The notes under the pieces are model-generated. The model was not told where the DNA came from. It saw nothing but the letters and a program-made list of their open reading frames with translations, and did not search any database. DNA of 64,000 bases from Actinomadura nitritigenes (GTDB lineage Bacteria; Actinomycetota; Actinomycetes; Streptosporangiales; Streptosporangiaceae). Numbering within the stretch: position 1 is the first letter of the stretch; each line of letters opens with the position of its first letter. A program made the position numbers and the translations under genes. This document shows positions 52,210 to 60,137 of this stretch, in pieces. The stretch lies in NCBI RefSeq assembly GCF_017573545.1, contig NZ_JAGEOK010000023.1, forward strand, positions 107,520 through 171,519, in the 5' to 3' direction.

Positions 52210-53138
52210 CAGGCGGCCTGCCGCTGCGCGAGGGCCTCGATGGCGCGGGCCATGTCGGCGGTGACGCCGGCGCGGTGCTCGCCGGTCAGCGGGCCGCGCG
52301 GCGGGCGGCACGGGCCGCCGTACCGGCCGACCTGCTCCATGCCGAGCTTGATCGCCTGGACGAACTCGGTGCGCGAGTCCCAGCGGAAGGCCGCGACGAG
52401 CGGCTCGTACAGCGCGCGGGCCTCCTCCAGCCTCCCGGTGGTGGCCAGCTCGTACAGCAGCGCGGACTCGGCCGGGAAGACGTTCGGGAAGCCCGCGAAC
52501 CAGCCGGTGGCGCCCATCAGCAGCGCTTCGAGGGTGACGTCGTCGGCGCCGGCGACGACCTCCAGGCCGGGGGCCTTCTCCTTGATCTCCAGGACGCGGC
52601 GGACGTCGCCGGAGAACTCCTTGACCGCGACGATGCCGTCGATCTGCGCGATCTCGGCGAGCAGGTCGGGGGTGAGGTCGACCTTGGTGTCGATCGGGTT
52701 GTTGTAGACCATGACGGGCAGCCCGACGGACGCGACCGCCTCGTAGTGGGCGATGACCTCGCCGCGGTTGGCCCGGTACATCGTCGGCGGGAGGCACAGA
52801 ACGCCGTGCGCGCCGTCCTCGGCGGCGAGCTCGGCCCAGTGCCTGGCCTGGTGGGAGCCGGGGCCGTGCACGCCCACCACGACGACGCCGTCCTCGCCGA
52901 CGGCCTCGACGGCGGTGCGGGCGACGCGGCGGCGCTCCTCGTCGGTCAGCGAGGAGTACTCGCCGAGGGAGCCGTTCGGTCCGACGCCGCGGCAGCCGTT
53001 GTCGACGAGCCAGCGGCAGTGCTCGGCGTACTTGCCGTAGTCGACGGCGAGCCCGGCGGGAGCGGTGGCGTCCTCGTAGTAGGGCAGCGCCGTCGCAACG
53101 ATGACGCCGCCGAGGCTCAGGAGCTTGGTGTCGCTCAT
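52209..53138 (-). CDS. DapA-family enzyme, probable pyrroline-4-hydroxy-2-carboxylate deaminase
   Basis: A 309-residue DHDPS/NAL-family aldolase-fold protein. The Schiff-base lysine is in IVAVKEFSGD and the Tyr motif in VMVYNNPIDTK; GPNGSLGEYSSLT corresponds to the substrate loop. In a hydroxyproline operon the family member deaminates Delta1-pyrroline-4-hydroxy-2-carboxylate to 2-oxoglutarate semialdehyde. True DapA is unlikely because of the neighbours. Start and stop overlap both neighbouring genes. Confidence 0.88.
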   Translation of the reverse strand: MSDTKLLSLGGVIVATALPYYEDATAPAGLAVDYGKYAEHCRWLVDNGCRGVGPNGSLGEYSSLTDEERRRVARTAVEAVGEDGVVVVGVHGPGSHQARHWAELAAEDGAHGVLCLPPTMYRANRGEVIAHYEAVASVGLPVMVYNNPIDTKVDLTPDLLAEIAQIDGIVAVKEFSGDVRRVLEIKEKAPGLEVVAGADDVTLEALLMGATGWFAGFPNVFPAESALLYELATTGRLEEARALYEPLVAAFRWDSRTEFVQAIKLGMEQVGRYGGPCRPPRGPLTGEHRAGVTADMARAIEALAQRQAA

Positions 53139-54577
53139 CGGGCGCTCTCTTTCTTGTCGGGGTTCGGTGTGTTCTCGGTCGGGGGACTTGCGAGTTCGCC
53201 GAGCCGGATGGGCTGGGCGATGGGCCGGTGGTGGGGGTTCGCCCCGGGCACCGTGTCGGAGAGCAGTTCGGCGACCGTGGGGCCGCAGACGCGGGCCTGG
53301 CAGGGTCCGAGCCCGGCGCGGGTGCCGAGCTTGACCGCGCGGGCGGACCCGCTCGCCTTCTCGCCGGCCGCGCGGCACAGGGAGCCGTAGGTGGTCTCCT
53401 CGCAGCGGCAGACGACGGTCTCGTCCCGCAGCCAGCCGGGCCAGGCCGCGCCGATCGGATGGGCGGCGGCGAGCCGGGCGGCGAACGCGCGGGCCCGGTC
53501 GCGGCGGCGGCGCAGCGCGCCGGCCTCGCGGGCGCCGGGGTCCCCTCCCCCGGCGATCCAGCCGGCGAGCAGGCCCTCGGTGCGGGCGGCGGGCGCCCCG
53601 CCGATGCCGGTGATCTCGCCGGCCGCGTAGACGCCGGGCGCGGTGGTGCGCTGGTCGGCGTCCACCTCGGCGAAGGCGCCGCCGGGCGTGCGGGTGAGGG
53701 CGCAGCCGGCCGCGACGGGCAGTTCGAGCTGCGGCGTGAAGCCGTGGGTGACGCACAGCGCGTCCACCGGGACGGTGCGCTCGGTGCCGGGGACGGCCGA
53801 CCAGTCGGGACGCAGCCGCGCCGTGACCGCCTCTTCGACGCGCCCGTCGCCCCGGGCCTCGATCACGGCGCGGCCCGTCCGGTACGGGACGCGGTGCCGG
53901 GCCAGCAGCCCCGCGTACTCGGCGAGCTCCCCGGCCTTGCCGGCCTGCGAGGCCAGCTCCCAGGGGCGGCGGCCCCAGCCGCGCGCGACGGTCGCGGCGG
54001 GGTTGGCCTCCAGCACCTCCAGGACGGTGGCGCCGGCCTCGATCAGCGACGCGGCGACCGGGAGAAGGAACGGTCCAGAACCGGCGATCAGGACGGGGTC
54101 GCCGACGACCAGGCGCTCCCCCTTGGCGAGCGCCTGCGCGGCGCCGGCGGTGTACACGCCGGGCAGCTCCCATCCCGGGAACGGCAGGACGCGGTCGTGG
54201 GCGCCGGGCGCGAGGACCAGCGCGTCCGGGCGCAGGACGCGGCGTTCGCGTCCTGCGGTGTCGGCCTCGCCGCGCAGCACGTGGACGGTCGGCGTGCCCT
54301 CGTCGAGCCGTTCGATCGACCAGACGGTGCTCTCCTGCCACCAGTCGCAGCGCGGATGCCCGAGGACGTGGTCGCGGAGCCGCTCGAAGCCGCGCCAGCC
54401 GTGGTGCAGGCGTCCGGGGTGCGCGGCGGCGAACGCGTCGGGGAGCATCCGGTGGTACTGGCCGCCGGGGTGCTCGGACGCGTCGATCAGCGTGACGTCC
54501 GCGCCGGCGCGCAGGGCGCCCGCCGCCGCGCCGAGCCCGGCGGGCCCGGCGCCGACGACCACGACACGGCGGCTCAT
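53135..54577 (-). CDS. FAD-dependent oxidoreductase subunit (HcnB/SoxA-like), D-hydroxyproline dehydrogenase
   Basis: A 480-residue flavoprotein with an N-terminal dinucleotide motif (VVGAGPAGLGAAAGALRAG), a second one around LIAGSGPFLLPVAASLIEAG, and a C-terminal BFD-like iron-sulfur region with four cysteines (VVCRCEETTYG and GPCQARVCGPT). This matches the middle subunit of heterotrimeric HcnABC-type dehydrogenases. The other two subunits are encoded directly upstream, all coupled by overlapping start and stop codons. It oxidises the D-amino acid and passes electrons through the [2Fe-2S] centres. Confidence 0.9.
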   Translation of the reverse strand: MSRRVVVVGAGPAGLGAAAGALRAGADVTLIDASEHPGGQYHRMLPDAFAAAHPGRLHHGWRGFERLRDHVLGHPRCDWWQESTVWSIERLDEGTPTVHVLRGEADTAGRERRVLRPDALVLAPGAHDRVLPFPGWELPGVYTAGAAQALAKGERLVVGDPVLIAGSGPFLLPVAASLIEAGATVLEVLEANPAATVARGWGRRPWELASQAGKAGELAEYAGLLARHRVPYRTGRAVIEARGDGRVEEAVTARLRPDWSAVPGTERTVPVDALCVTHGFTPQLELPVAAGCALTRTPGGAFAEVDADQRTTAPGVYAAGEITGIGGAPAARTEGLLAGWIAGGGDPGAREAGALRRRRDRARAFAARLAAAHPIGAAWPGWLRDETVVCRCEETTYGSLCRAAGEKASGSARAVKLGTRAGLGPCQARVCGPTVAELLSDTVPGANPHHRPIAQPIRLGELASPPTENTPNPDKKESAR

Positions 54578-54888
54578 CGGGCGTCCTCCGCCCGGGACTG
54601 GGTCGCGACGGCGTCGCCGTCGTGCGCGCGGCGGCGGCAGGCCCGCACGTCGCGGACGCCGTTGACGGTGACGAGGCAGTCGAAGCAGGCGCCGATCCCG
54701 CAGAACACGCCGCGCGGGGCGCCGGACGGCCCCGACCGCCAGGTGCGGCGCCCGGAGACGAGCAGCACGCCGGCGATCGTCTGCCCGGCGACGCCGTCGA
54801 CGGGCTCGCCGTCCACGGTGATCCGCAGCGGGACGTCGGGGCGGCGCCCGGCCGCGTCCCCGGCCGCGGGCACGAGTCTCGCGCTCAC
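54574..54888 (-). CDS. (2Fe-2S)-binding subunit (HcnA-like) of D-hydroxyproline dehydrogenase
   Basis: A 104-residue ferredoxin-like protein with the cysteine pattern C-x4-C-x2-C then C (GVFCGIGACFDCLVTVNG, VRACRRR). It starts with GTG, with AGGAGA six to eight bases upstream and overlap with the FAD-oxidase stop codon (GTGA). It is the small electron-transfer subunit of the three-part dehydrogenase. Confidence 0.9.
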   Translation of the reverse strand: MSARLVPAAGDAAGRRPDVPLRITVDGEPVDGVAGQTIAGVLLVSGRRTWRSGPSGAPRGVFCGIGACFDCLVTVNGVRDVRACRRRAHDGDAVATQSRAEDAR

Positions 54889-56045
54889 AGGTTCTCTCCT
54901 TCGGACTGGACGGCGGGCCGGTCGGCGCGGAACGGCGCGGCGTCGATCGCGGGCTCGCGGCCGAGCATCAGGTCGCGCAGCACGGCGGCGGTCCCGGCGG
55001 ACAGCCCGATCCCGGCGCCCTCGTGCCCGGTGGCGTGCCAGAGGCCGTCGAGCCCGGGGTCGGCGCCGATGACCGGCAGATGGTCGGGGACGAACGGGCG
55101 GAACCCGCCGTAGGCCCGGATCACCGGCACGCCGGCCAGCGCCGGGAACAGCCGGAGCGCCTTGGCGGCGATGACCGACAGCACCTCGGGGCGGATCCGG
55201 TCGTCGAACCCGACGCGGCGGCGCGAGGAGCCGAGCAGGATCGTGCCGCCGCGGGTCGCCTCGACGACCGCGGACGCCTGGAGGTCCTCGGCGGCGCTGC
55301 CGACGGCGCCCACGTAGTCGGCGTCGTAGACCTTGTGGAAGACGGTCGGCGGCATCGGCGCGGTCACCAGCACCTCGCCGCGCCGGGGCCGGACGCCGAG
55401 CCGGACGCCGAGCCTCCTCGCCACCTCCCCCGACCAGGGTCCGGCGGCGTTGACGACGGCGTCCCCCTCGATCGTCCCGCCGGAGGTGCGGACGCCGGTG
55501 ATCCGCCCGCCGCGGCGGGCGGCGCCGAGCACCTCGCAGCCGGTGCGCAGCTCGGCGCCGGCGCGGACGGCGGCGGCCAGCAGCGCGGTCGCGGCGCCGG
55601 CGGGCTGCACCTGCGCGTCCCCGGGGTAGTGGACGGCCATCGCGACGTCGCGGGTGAGGTGGGGCTCGGCGGCGGCGAGCGCGGCGGCGTCCATCTCGTC
55701 GGCGGTGACCCCGGCCTCGCGCTGGCTCTCGGCGAACTCGGCGAGCGCGCCAGCGCCCTCGGGCGTGGTGGCGACGACGATGCCGCCCTTCGGGTCCCAT
55801 TCGGCGGCTCCGGCGTTCGGGTCGCCGTCCAGGATCGCGGGCCACAGCTCGCGGGACAGCTTCGCCAGCTCCAGCTCGGGGCCGGGCCCCTTGTCGGAGA
55901 CCAGGACGTTGCCCTCGCCGTGCGCGGTGGTGCCCGCGGCGGGACCGGACCGGTCGACGACCGTGACCGCGCATCCCGCGAGGGCCAGCTCGCGGGCGCA
56001 GGCGGCACCGATCATCCCGGCGCCCAGCACCACGACCCGCGTCAT
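54885..56045 (-). CDS. DAAO-family FAD oxidoreductase subunit (HcnC-like)
   Basis: A 386-residue D-amino-acid-oxidase-fold flavoprotein. It has the FAD motif VVVLGAGMIGAACARELALA and the C-terminal GHEGAGIGLSAGTAAVL, where the second FAD segment is typical of glycine oxidase/DadA relatives. It is the first gene of the operon and probably the substrate-binding subunit that dehydrogenates cis-4-hydroxy-D-proline. An 18-base palindrome lies 36 bases upstream of its start. Confidence 0.9.
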   Translation of the reverse strand: MTRVVVLGAGMIGAACARELALAGCAVTVVDRSGPAAGTTAHGEGNVLVSDKGPGPELELAKLSRELWPAILDGDPNAGAAEWDPKGGIVVATTPEGAGALAEFAESQREAGVTADEMDAAALAAAEPHLTRDVAMAVHYPGDAQVQPAGAATALLAAAVRAGAELRTGCEVLGAARRGGRITGVRTSGGTIEGDAVVNAAGPWSGEVARRLGVRLGVRPRRGEVLVTAPMPPTVFHKVYDADYVGAVGSAAEDLQASAVVEATRGGTILLGSSRRRVGFDDRIRPEVLSVIAAKALRLFPALAGVPVIRAYGGFRPFVPDHLPVIGADPGLDGLWHATGHEGAGIGLSAGTAAVLRDLMLGREPAIDAAPFRADRPAVQSEGENL

Positions 56046-56080
56046 CGGCCCTCCCGCCGCGCCGGAACGCCCCGCCAGGG

Positions 56081-56098
56081 CGTTCGTTAAACCGAACG
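56081..56098. promoter_or_regulatory. Operator candidate upstream of the hydroxyproline operon
   Basis: CGTTCG and CGAACG flank TTAAAC in a perfect palindrome with a six-base centre. Read on the minus strand it is CGTTCGGTTTAACGAACG, 16 of 18 bases identical to the site upstream of the XRE regulator gene. Confidence 0.75.
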
Positions 56099-56153
56099 AC
56101 CCTGAGAGTATGTCCGCCCCAGCCGCGCTGTCAACGCGCGGATGAGACCGGCG

Positions 56154-56765
56154 TCACGGCGTCTCGACCAGGTGCGGCGGTTCCGCGGGCGCGGCGTGAA
56201 GCCGCTGGTCAGAGCGGTACTGCAGGAGCAGCACGGAGCGGACGGGCCCGTCCAGGGCGGTGTAGGTGTGCGGCAGCCGCGCATCGAAGCTCACGTAGTC
56301 GCCCGGCCCGAGCTCCACGTCCCGGTCGTCCACCCGAACGCCGAGCCGCCCCGCCTGCACGATGGTGTGCTCGGTCCCGACATGGCCCAGCGAGTCCTGC
56401 CGGGAGTCGGCCCTGACCTGCTGGTCGTACACCTCGAAGATCGCTCCGCCGGACTCGATGCCGCGCAGCGGCCGCAGGTCGACGCCCTCGCCGCGCAGCA
56501 CCTCGACGTCGGCGCCGCGCACCACGGTCAGCCCCGACGGCTGCTGGTGGTCCAGCAGGTCGGAGATCGGCACCTCCAGGGCGCGCGACAGGCTGAACAC
56601 CGTCTCGATGGTGGGGTTGCCGGCGCCCGCCTCCAGCTGGGAGAGCGTCGCCTTGCCGATCTTCGACCGGCGCGACAGCTCCGACAGCGACAGCCCGAGC
56701 TCCAGCCGCGCGCGGCGCAGGTTGCCCGCCAGCACGTCCCGCACCGAATCGCCCGGACCGCCCAC
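56154..56765 (-). CDS. XRE-cupin transcriptional regulator
   Basis: A 203-residue regulator: an XRE HTH at residues ~15-70 (NLRRARLELGLSLSELSRRS, GKATLSQLEAGAGNPTIETV) and a C-terminal cupin (LGPGDYVSFDARLPHTYTAL). This architecture is typical of repressors of amino-acid and amine catabolism that sense a small molecule in the cupin. I placed the GTG start so that the palindrome upstream remains outside the coding region; the open frame continues to 56831. The same palindrome stands before the hydroxyproline operon, so it probably controls itself and that operon. Confidence 0.9.
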   Translation of the reverse strand: MGGPGDSVRDVLAGNLRRARLELGLSLSELSRRSKIGKATLSQLEAGAGNPTIETVFSLSRALEVPISDLLDHQQPSGLTVVRGADVEVLRGEGVDLRPLRGIESGGAIFEVYDQQVRADSRQDSLGHVGTEHTIVQAGRLGVRVDDRDVELGPGDYVSFDARLPHTYTALDGPVRSVLLLQYRSDQRLHAAPAEPPHLVETP

Positions 56766-56812
56766 GTGCCCGCCCCCTTCGCCCGCGGGACGCCGATCGC
56801 CCGCTTCCCTTG

Positions 56813-56830
56813 CGTTCGCTTTAACGAACA
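56813..56830. promoter_or_regulatory. Operator candidate upstream of the XRE regulator gene
   Basis: CGTTCGCTTTAACGAACA, with GTTCG/CGAAC arms around CTTTAA, lies 48 bases before the regulator start. It is nearly identical to the site at 56081-56098. Confidence 0.75.
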
Positions 56831-56889
56831 CGTAGTTTACCGACGGCGCCGCGTGGCCGGGCGGATCGGCCCGCTGCGGCGCGCGCGGC

Positions 56890-57870
56890 CTACGACAGCG
56901 CGACGCGCCGGCCCGCCCCGGCGGCGCGGGCGCGGTCCACGATGACGGCGGCGGCCGCGGCGTCCTGCACGCCCAGGCCGACGCTGTTGTAGAAGACCAC
57001 GTCGCCGGCCGCCTCCCGGCCGGGCGCGAGGCCGGCGACGATCGGCCCGAGGGCCCGGATCCGGTGCTCGCCGAGCCGGCCGTCGCGCAGGGCCGCCACG
57101 ATCGGGCCGGCCTGCCGCACGGCGGTGGCCACGTCGTCGACCACGACGGCCGCCGCGCGGGCGAGGAGCGCGCCGTCGACCTCGCTCCGGTCCGGCGCGA
57201 ACGAGCCGACGCTCAGCACCGTGCAGCCCGGTTCGAGCCACTCGCCGAGGACGACCGGCTCCGTACTCGTCGTCGCGGTGACGACGATGTCCGCGCCGGC
57301 GACGGCGGCGCGGACGTCCCCGGTCCCCTCGACCGGCAGGCCCAGTTCCTCGGCCAGCTCGGCGGCGGCGCCGCACGTCCCCGCGTTGCGGCAGGCTACG
57401 GTCACCCGCTCGACCGGGCGCACGAGCGGCATCGCCCGCGCGTGCGCGCGGCCCTGCACGCCGCAGCCGACCACGGCGAGCCGGGACGCGCCCGGGGCCG
57501 CGAGGTGGTCGGCGGCCACCGCGCTCGCCGCGGCCGTCCGGGGCGTCGTGACCGCCTCGCCCTCGATGATCGCGACGGGCCGCCCGTCCACCGGGTCCTG
57601 CACGGTCACCAGCGCCGCGACGGTCGGCAGGCCGCGCGCGGCGTTGCCCGGCGTGACGCTGCCGAACTTCGCGACCGCCCCGGCCCCGGGGAGCCGCGAC
57701 ACGTAGCTGAACGCGACCGCGCCGTCCGGCCCGTCCAGCAGCACCCGCGGCGCGAGCCTCGCCTCACCCGTGCCGAGCGCCGCGAACGCGGCCCGCTGCG
57801 ACTCGATCGCGGCCGGCAGGTCGAACACCGCGCGCACGTCGGCGGCGGACAGCAGCAGGACGTCGGCCAT
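56890..57870 (-). CDS. Ornithine cyclodeaminase/mu-crystallin family protein, possible Delta1-pyrroline-2-carboxylate reductase
   Basis: A 326-residue NAD(P)-dependent enzyme. The Rossmann motif is LAVVGCGVQGRAHARAM, with the family stretch FGSVTPGNAARGLPTVAALV near the N-terminus and SVGSFAPDRSEVD. Members are ornithine cyclodeaminase, ketimine reductase or Delta1-pyrroline-2-carboxylate reductase; the last takes part in trans-3-hydroxyproline breakdown. Beside a hydroxyproline operon the reductase is more likely, though the reaction is not proven by sequence. It is divergent from the Liv-type importer. Confidence 0.85.
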   Translation of the reverse strand: MADVLLLSAADVRAVFDLPAAIESQRAAFAALGTGEARLAPRVLLDGPDGAVAFSYVSRLPGAGAVAKFGSVTPGNAARGLPTVAALVTVQDPVDGRPVAIIEGEAVTTPRTAAASAVAADHLAAPGASRLAVVGCGVQGRAHARAMPLVRPVERVTVACRNAGTCGAAAELAEELGLPVEGTGDVRAAVAGADIVVTATTSTEPVVLGEWLEPGCTVLSVGSFAPDRSEVDGALLARAAAVVVDDVATAVRQAGPIVAALRDGRLGEHRIRALGPIVAGLAPGREAAGDVVFYNSVGLGVQDAAAAAVIVDRARAAGAGRRVALS

Positions 57871-58027
57871 GCGCCGATCCTCGCGAGCCGCGCCCCGCGC
57901 TGTCGAGGCCGGAAGGGCAAGCGGTGCTTACCGATCACGACATGAGATCGCATGCTTCGTCGTCTCGACGGCCGTCCGTCGACGGATCACGCTTTTGCCA
58001 ACCCGCCTGACGAGCGAGGGAGCACCG

Positions 58028-59227
58028 ATGACGTCCACGACACCACGGCGCCGCGGAGCGCGGTCGCACGGGCTCGCGGCGGCCGGCGCCGGGCTGCTGC
58101 TGGTCCCGCTCGCCGCCGGCTGCGGGTCGGGCGGATCCGGCGGATCCGGCGACATCAAGATCGGCGTGCCCGCGCCGCTGAGCGGCGACTCGGCCTCCGC
58201 CGGCCAGGACATCCTCGCCGCCGCGAGGGTCGCCGCCGACGAGGTCAACAAGGCCGGCGGGGTGAAGGGCAAGAAGATCAAGATCGTCCAGGCGGACGAC
58301 CAGTGCAGCGCGCAGCAGGGCGCGCAGGCCGCGCAGAAGCTGCTCAACAGCGGCGTGGTCGCGGTCGCCGGCGGCTACTGCTCGGGCGCGGCCGTGCCCG
58401 CGATCCCGATCTACGGGCGGCGGAGCGTGCCGTTCGTCATGGACGCCTCCACCAACCCGTCGCTCACCGACGGCGGCAAGGGCAAGGTGTTCCGGACCTG
58501 CGGGCGCGACGACAACCAGGGCCTGGTCGCGGCGAAGTTCATGACCGGTCCGCTCGGCGCGAGACGGATCGCGCTGCTGCACGACAACACCACCTACGCC
58601 AAGGGCCTCGCGGACGCGGCGGCCTCCTCGGTGAGGCAGGCCGGCGGGCAGGTCGTCTACGAGGACGCGCTGCAGCCCGGCCAGTCCGACTACAGCCCGG
58701 TCCTGACGAAGATCGCCTCGACGAGGCCGGACGTCCTGTACTTCACCGGCTACTACGCCGAGGCGGGGCTGCTGATGAAGCAGCGCAGGCAGCTCGGCCT
58801 GAAGTTCACGCTGATGGGCGGGGACGCCACGACCGACGCGACCGTCCTGAAGACGGCCGGCTCCGCGGCGGACGGCTACATCGCCACCACCGCGCCGCTC
58901 GCCAAGGACCTGCCCGCCGCGGCCGGGTTCGTGTCCGCCTACAAGGCGAAGAACGGCGCCGACCCGGGGCCGTTCTCCGTCTACGAGTACGACGCGGTGA
59001 AGGTCCTCGCGGAGGTCATCGGGCAGACCGGGACGAAGGGCGCCGACATCATCAAGGGCCTGCACGGCGTCAGGGACTTCCCCGGCATCACCGGCCCCAT
59101 CACCTTCGACGCGAAGGGCGACCGGACCGACCCGCTCTACATCACCGTCCACGTGCAGAGCGGCGCGTTCACCGCCTACAAGAAGCTCGACAAGAGCGGC
59201 GCCTGGGTGGACGCCAAGACGTCATGA
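58028..59227 (+). CDS. Branched-chain-type amino-acid ABC importer, substrate-binding lipoprotein
   Basis: A 399-residue type I periplasmic-binding-fold protein of the LivJ/LivK class. The lipoprotein signal ends in the lipobox LAAGC, followed by a Gly/Ser linker. The core begins DIKIGVPAPLSGDSASAGQD and contains ALLHDNTTYAKGLADAAASS. GAGGGAG is five bases before the ATG. It is the first gene of a four-gene importer operon. Ligand may be hydroxyproline, proline or a related compound given the neighbours, but family members take many ligands. Confidence 0.93.
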   Translation: MTSTTPRRRGARSHGLAAAGAGLLLVPLAAGCGSGGSGGSGDIKIGVPAPLSGDSASAGQDILAAARVAADEVNKAGGVKGKKIKIVQADDQCSAQQGAQAAQKLLNSGVVAVAGGYCSGAAVPAIPIYGRRSVPFVMDASTNPSLTDGGKGKVFRTCGRDDNQGLVAAKFMTGPLGARRIALLHDNTTYAKGLADAAASSVRQAGGQVVYEDALQPGQSDYSPVLTKIASTRPDVLYFTGYYAEAGLLMKQRRQLGLKFTLMGGDATTDATVLKTAGSAADGYIATTAPLAKDLPAAAGFVSAYKAKNGADPGPFSVYEYDAVKVLAEVIGQTGTKGADIIKGLHGVRDFPGITGPITFDAKGDRTDPLYITVHVQSGAFTAYKKLDKSGAWVDAKTS

Positions 59228-59237
59228 GCGCGGCGGC

Positions 59238-60137
59238 ATGAGCGAGTTCGTCCAGTACCTGGTGAACGGCCTGACCATCGGGGCGTTCCTGGCGCTGATC
59301 GCGCTCGGCTACTCGATGATCTACGGCGTGGTGCGGCTGATCAACTTCGCGCACGGCGACGTGTTCATGATCGGGGCGTTCGCCGGGTACGGGGTCCTCA
59401 CCACGCTCGGCGTGACCGGCGGGACGGCCTGGCCCGCGATGCTCGCGGCGGTGGTGGCGGGCGCGCTCGCCACCGGCCTCGTCGGTACCGGGATCGCCCG
59501 CGCCGCCTACGTCCCGCTGCTGTCCTCGCCCCGGCTGGCGCTGCTGATCGCCGCGATCGGGGTGTCGCTGGCGCTGGAGGAGGGCGTGAAGGACCTGACG
59601 CACGCCCGGTTCAAGTCGTACCCGGGAGTGCTGGACGGCGGCCGGATCTTCAGCGGGACCGTCCGCGTCACCTACGGCCAGCTCGCGCTCGTGCTGCTGT
59701 CGGTGGCGCTGATGGCGGGGCTGTGGCTGTTCGTCACCCGGACCGTCACCGGCACCGCGATGCGGGCGCTGGCGATGGACCGGGACGCCGCCCGGCTGCA
59801 GGGCATCGACGTCGAGCGGCTCGTCCTCGTCACGTTCTTCGTCGGGTCCCTGCTCGCGGGCGCCGCAGGCGTCATGTACGGGCTGTACTACGTGCAGATC
59901 AGCTTCGGGATGGGGTTCCTGATCGGGCTGCGCGCGTTCACCGCCGCGGTGCTCGGCGGCATCGGGAACCTGCCGGGGACGATGGTCGCGGGCGTATGCA
60001 TCGGGCTCGTCCAGTCGTTCGCCGCCGGGTACGTCTCGTCCCGCTGGACCGATGTGATCATCTTCGGGCTGCTGATCGCGGTGCTGGCGCTGCGGCCGAC
60101 CGGGCTGTTCGGCGAGCGCGTCGTGGAGCGCGCATGA
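59238..60137 (+). CDS. livH: ABC importer permease LivH
   Basis: A 299-residue membrane permease with eight or more hydrophobic segments. It starts MSEFVQYLVNGLTIGAFLAL and has the family loop MRALAMDRDAARLQGIDVER (coupling helix) and AAVLGGIGNLPGTMVAGVC. It pairs with the LivM half of the next protein to form the transmembrane channel. Its TGA overlaps the next ATG. Confidence 0.95.
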   Translation: MSEFVQYLVNGLTIGAFLALIALGYSMIYGVVRLINFAHGDVFMIGAFAGYGVLTTLGVTGGTAWPAMLAAVVAGALATGLVGTGIARAAYVPLLSSPRLALLIAAIGVSLALEEGVKDLTHARFKSYPGVLDGGRIFSGTVRVTYGQLALVLLSVALMAGLWLFVTRTVTGTAMRALAMDRDAARLQGIDVERLVLVTFFVGSLLAGAAGVMYGLYYVQISFGMGFLIGLRAFTAAVLGGIGNLPGTMVAGVCIGLVQSFAAGYVSSRWTDVIIFGLLIAVLALRPTGLFGERVVERA

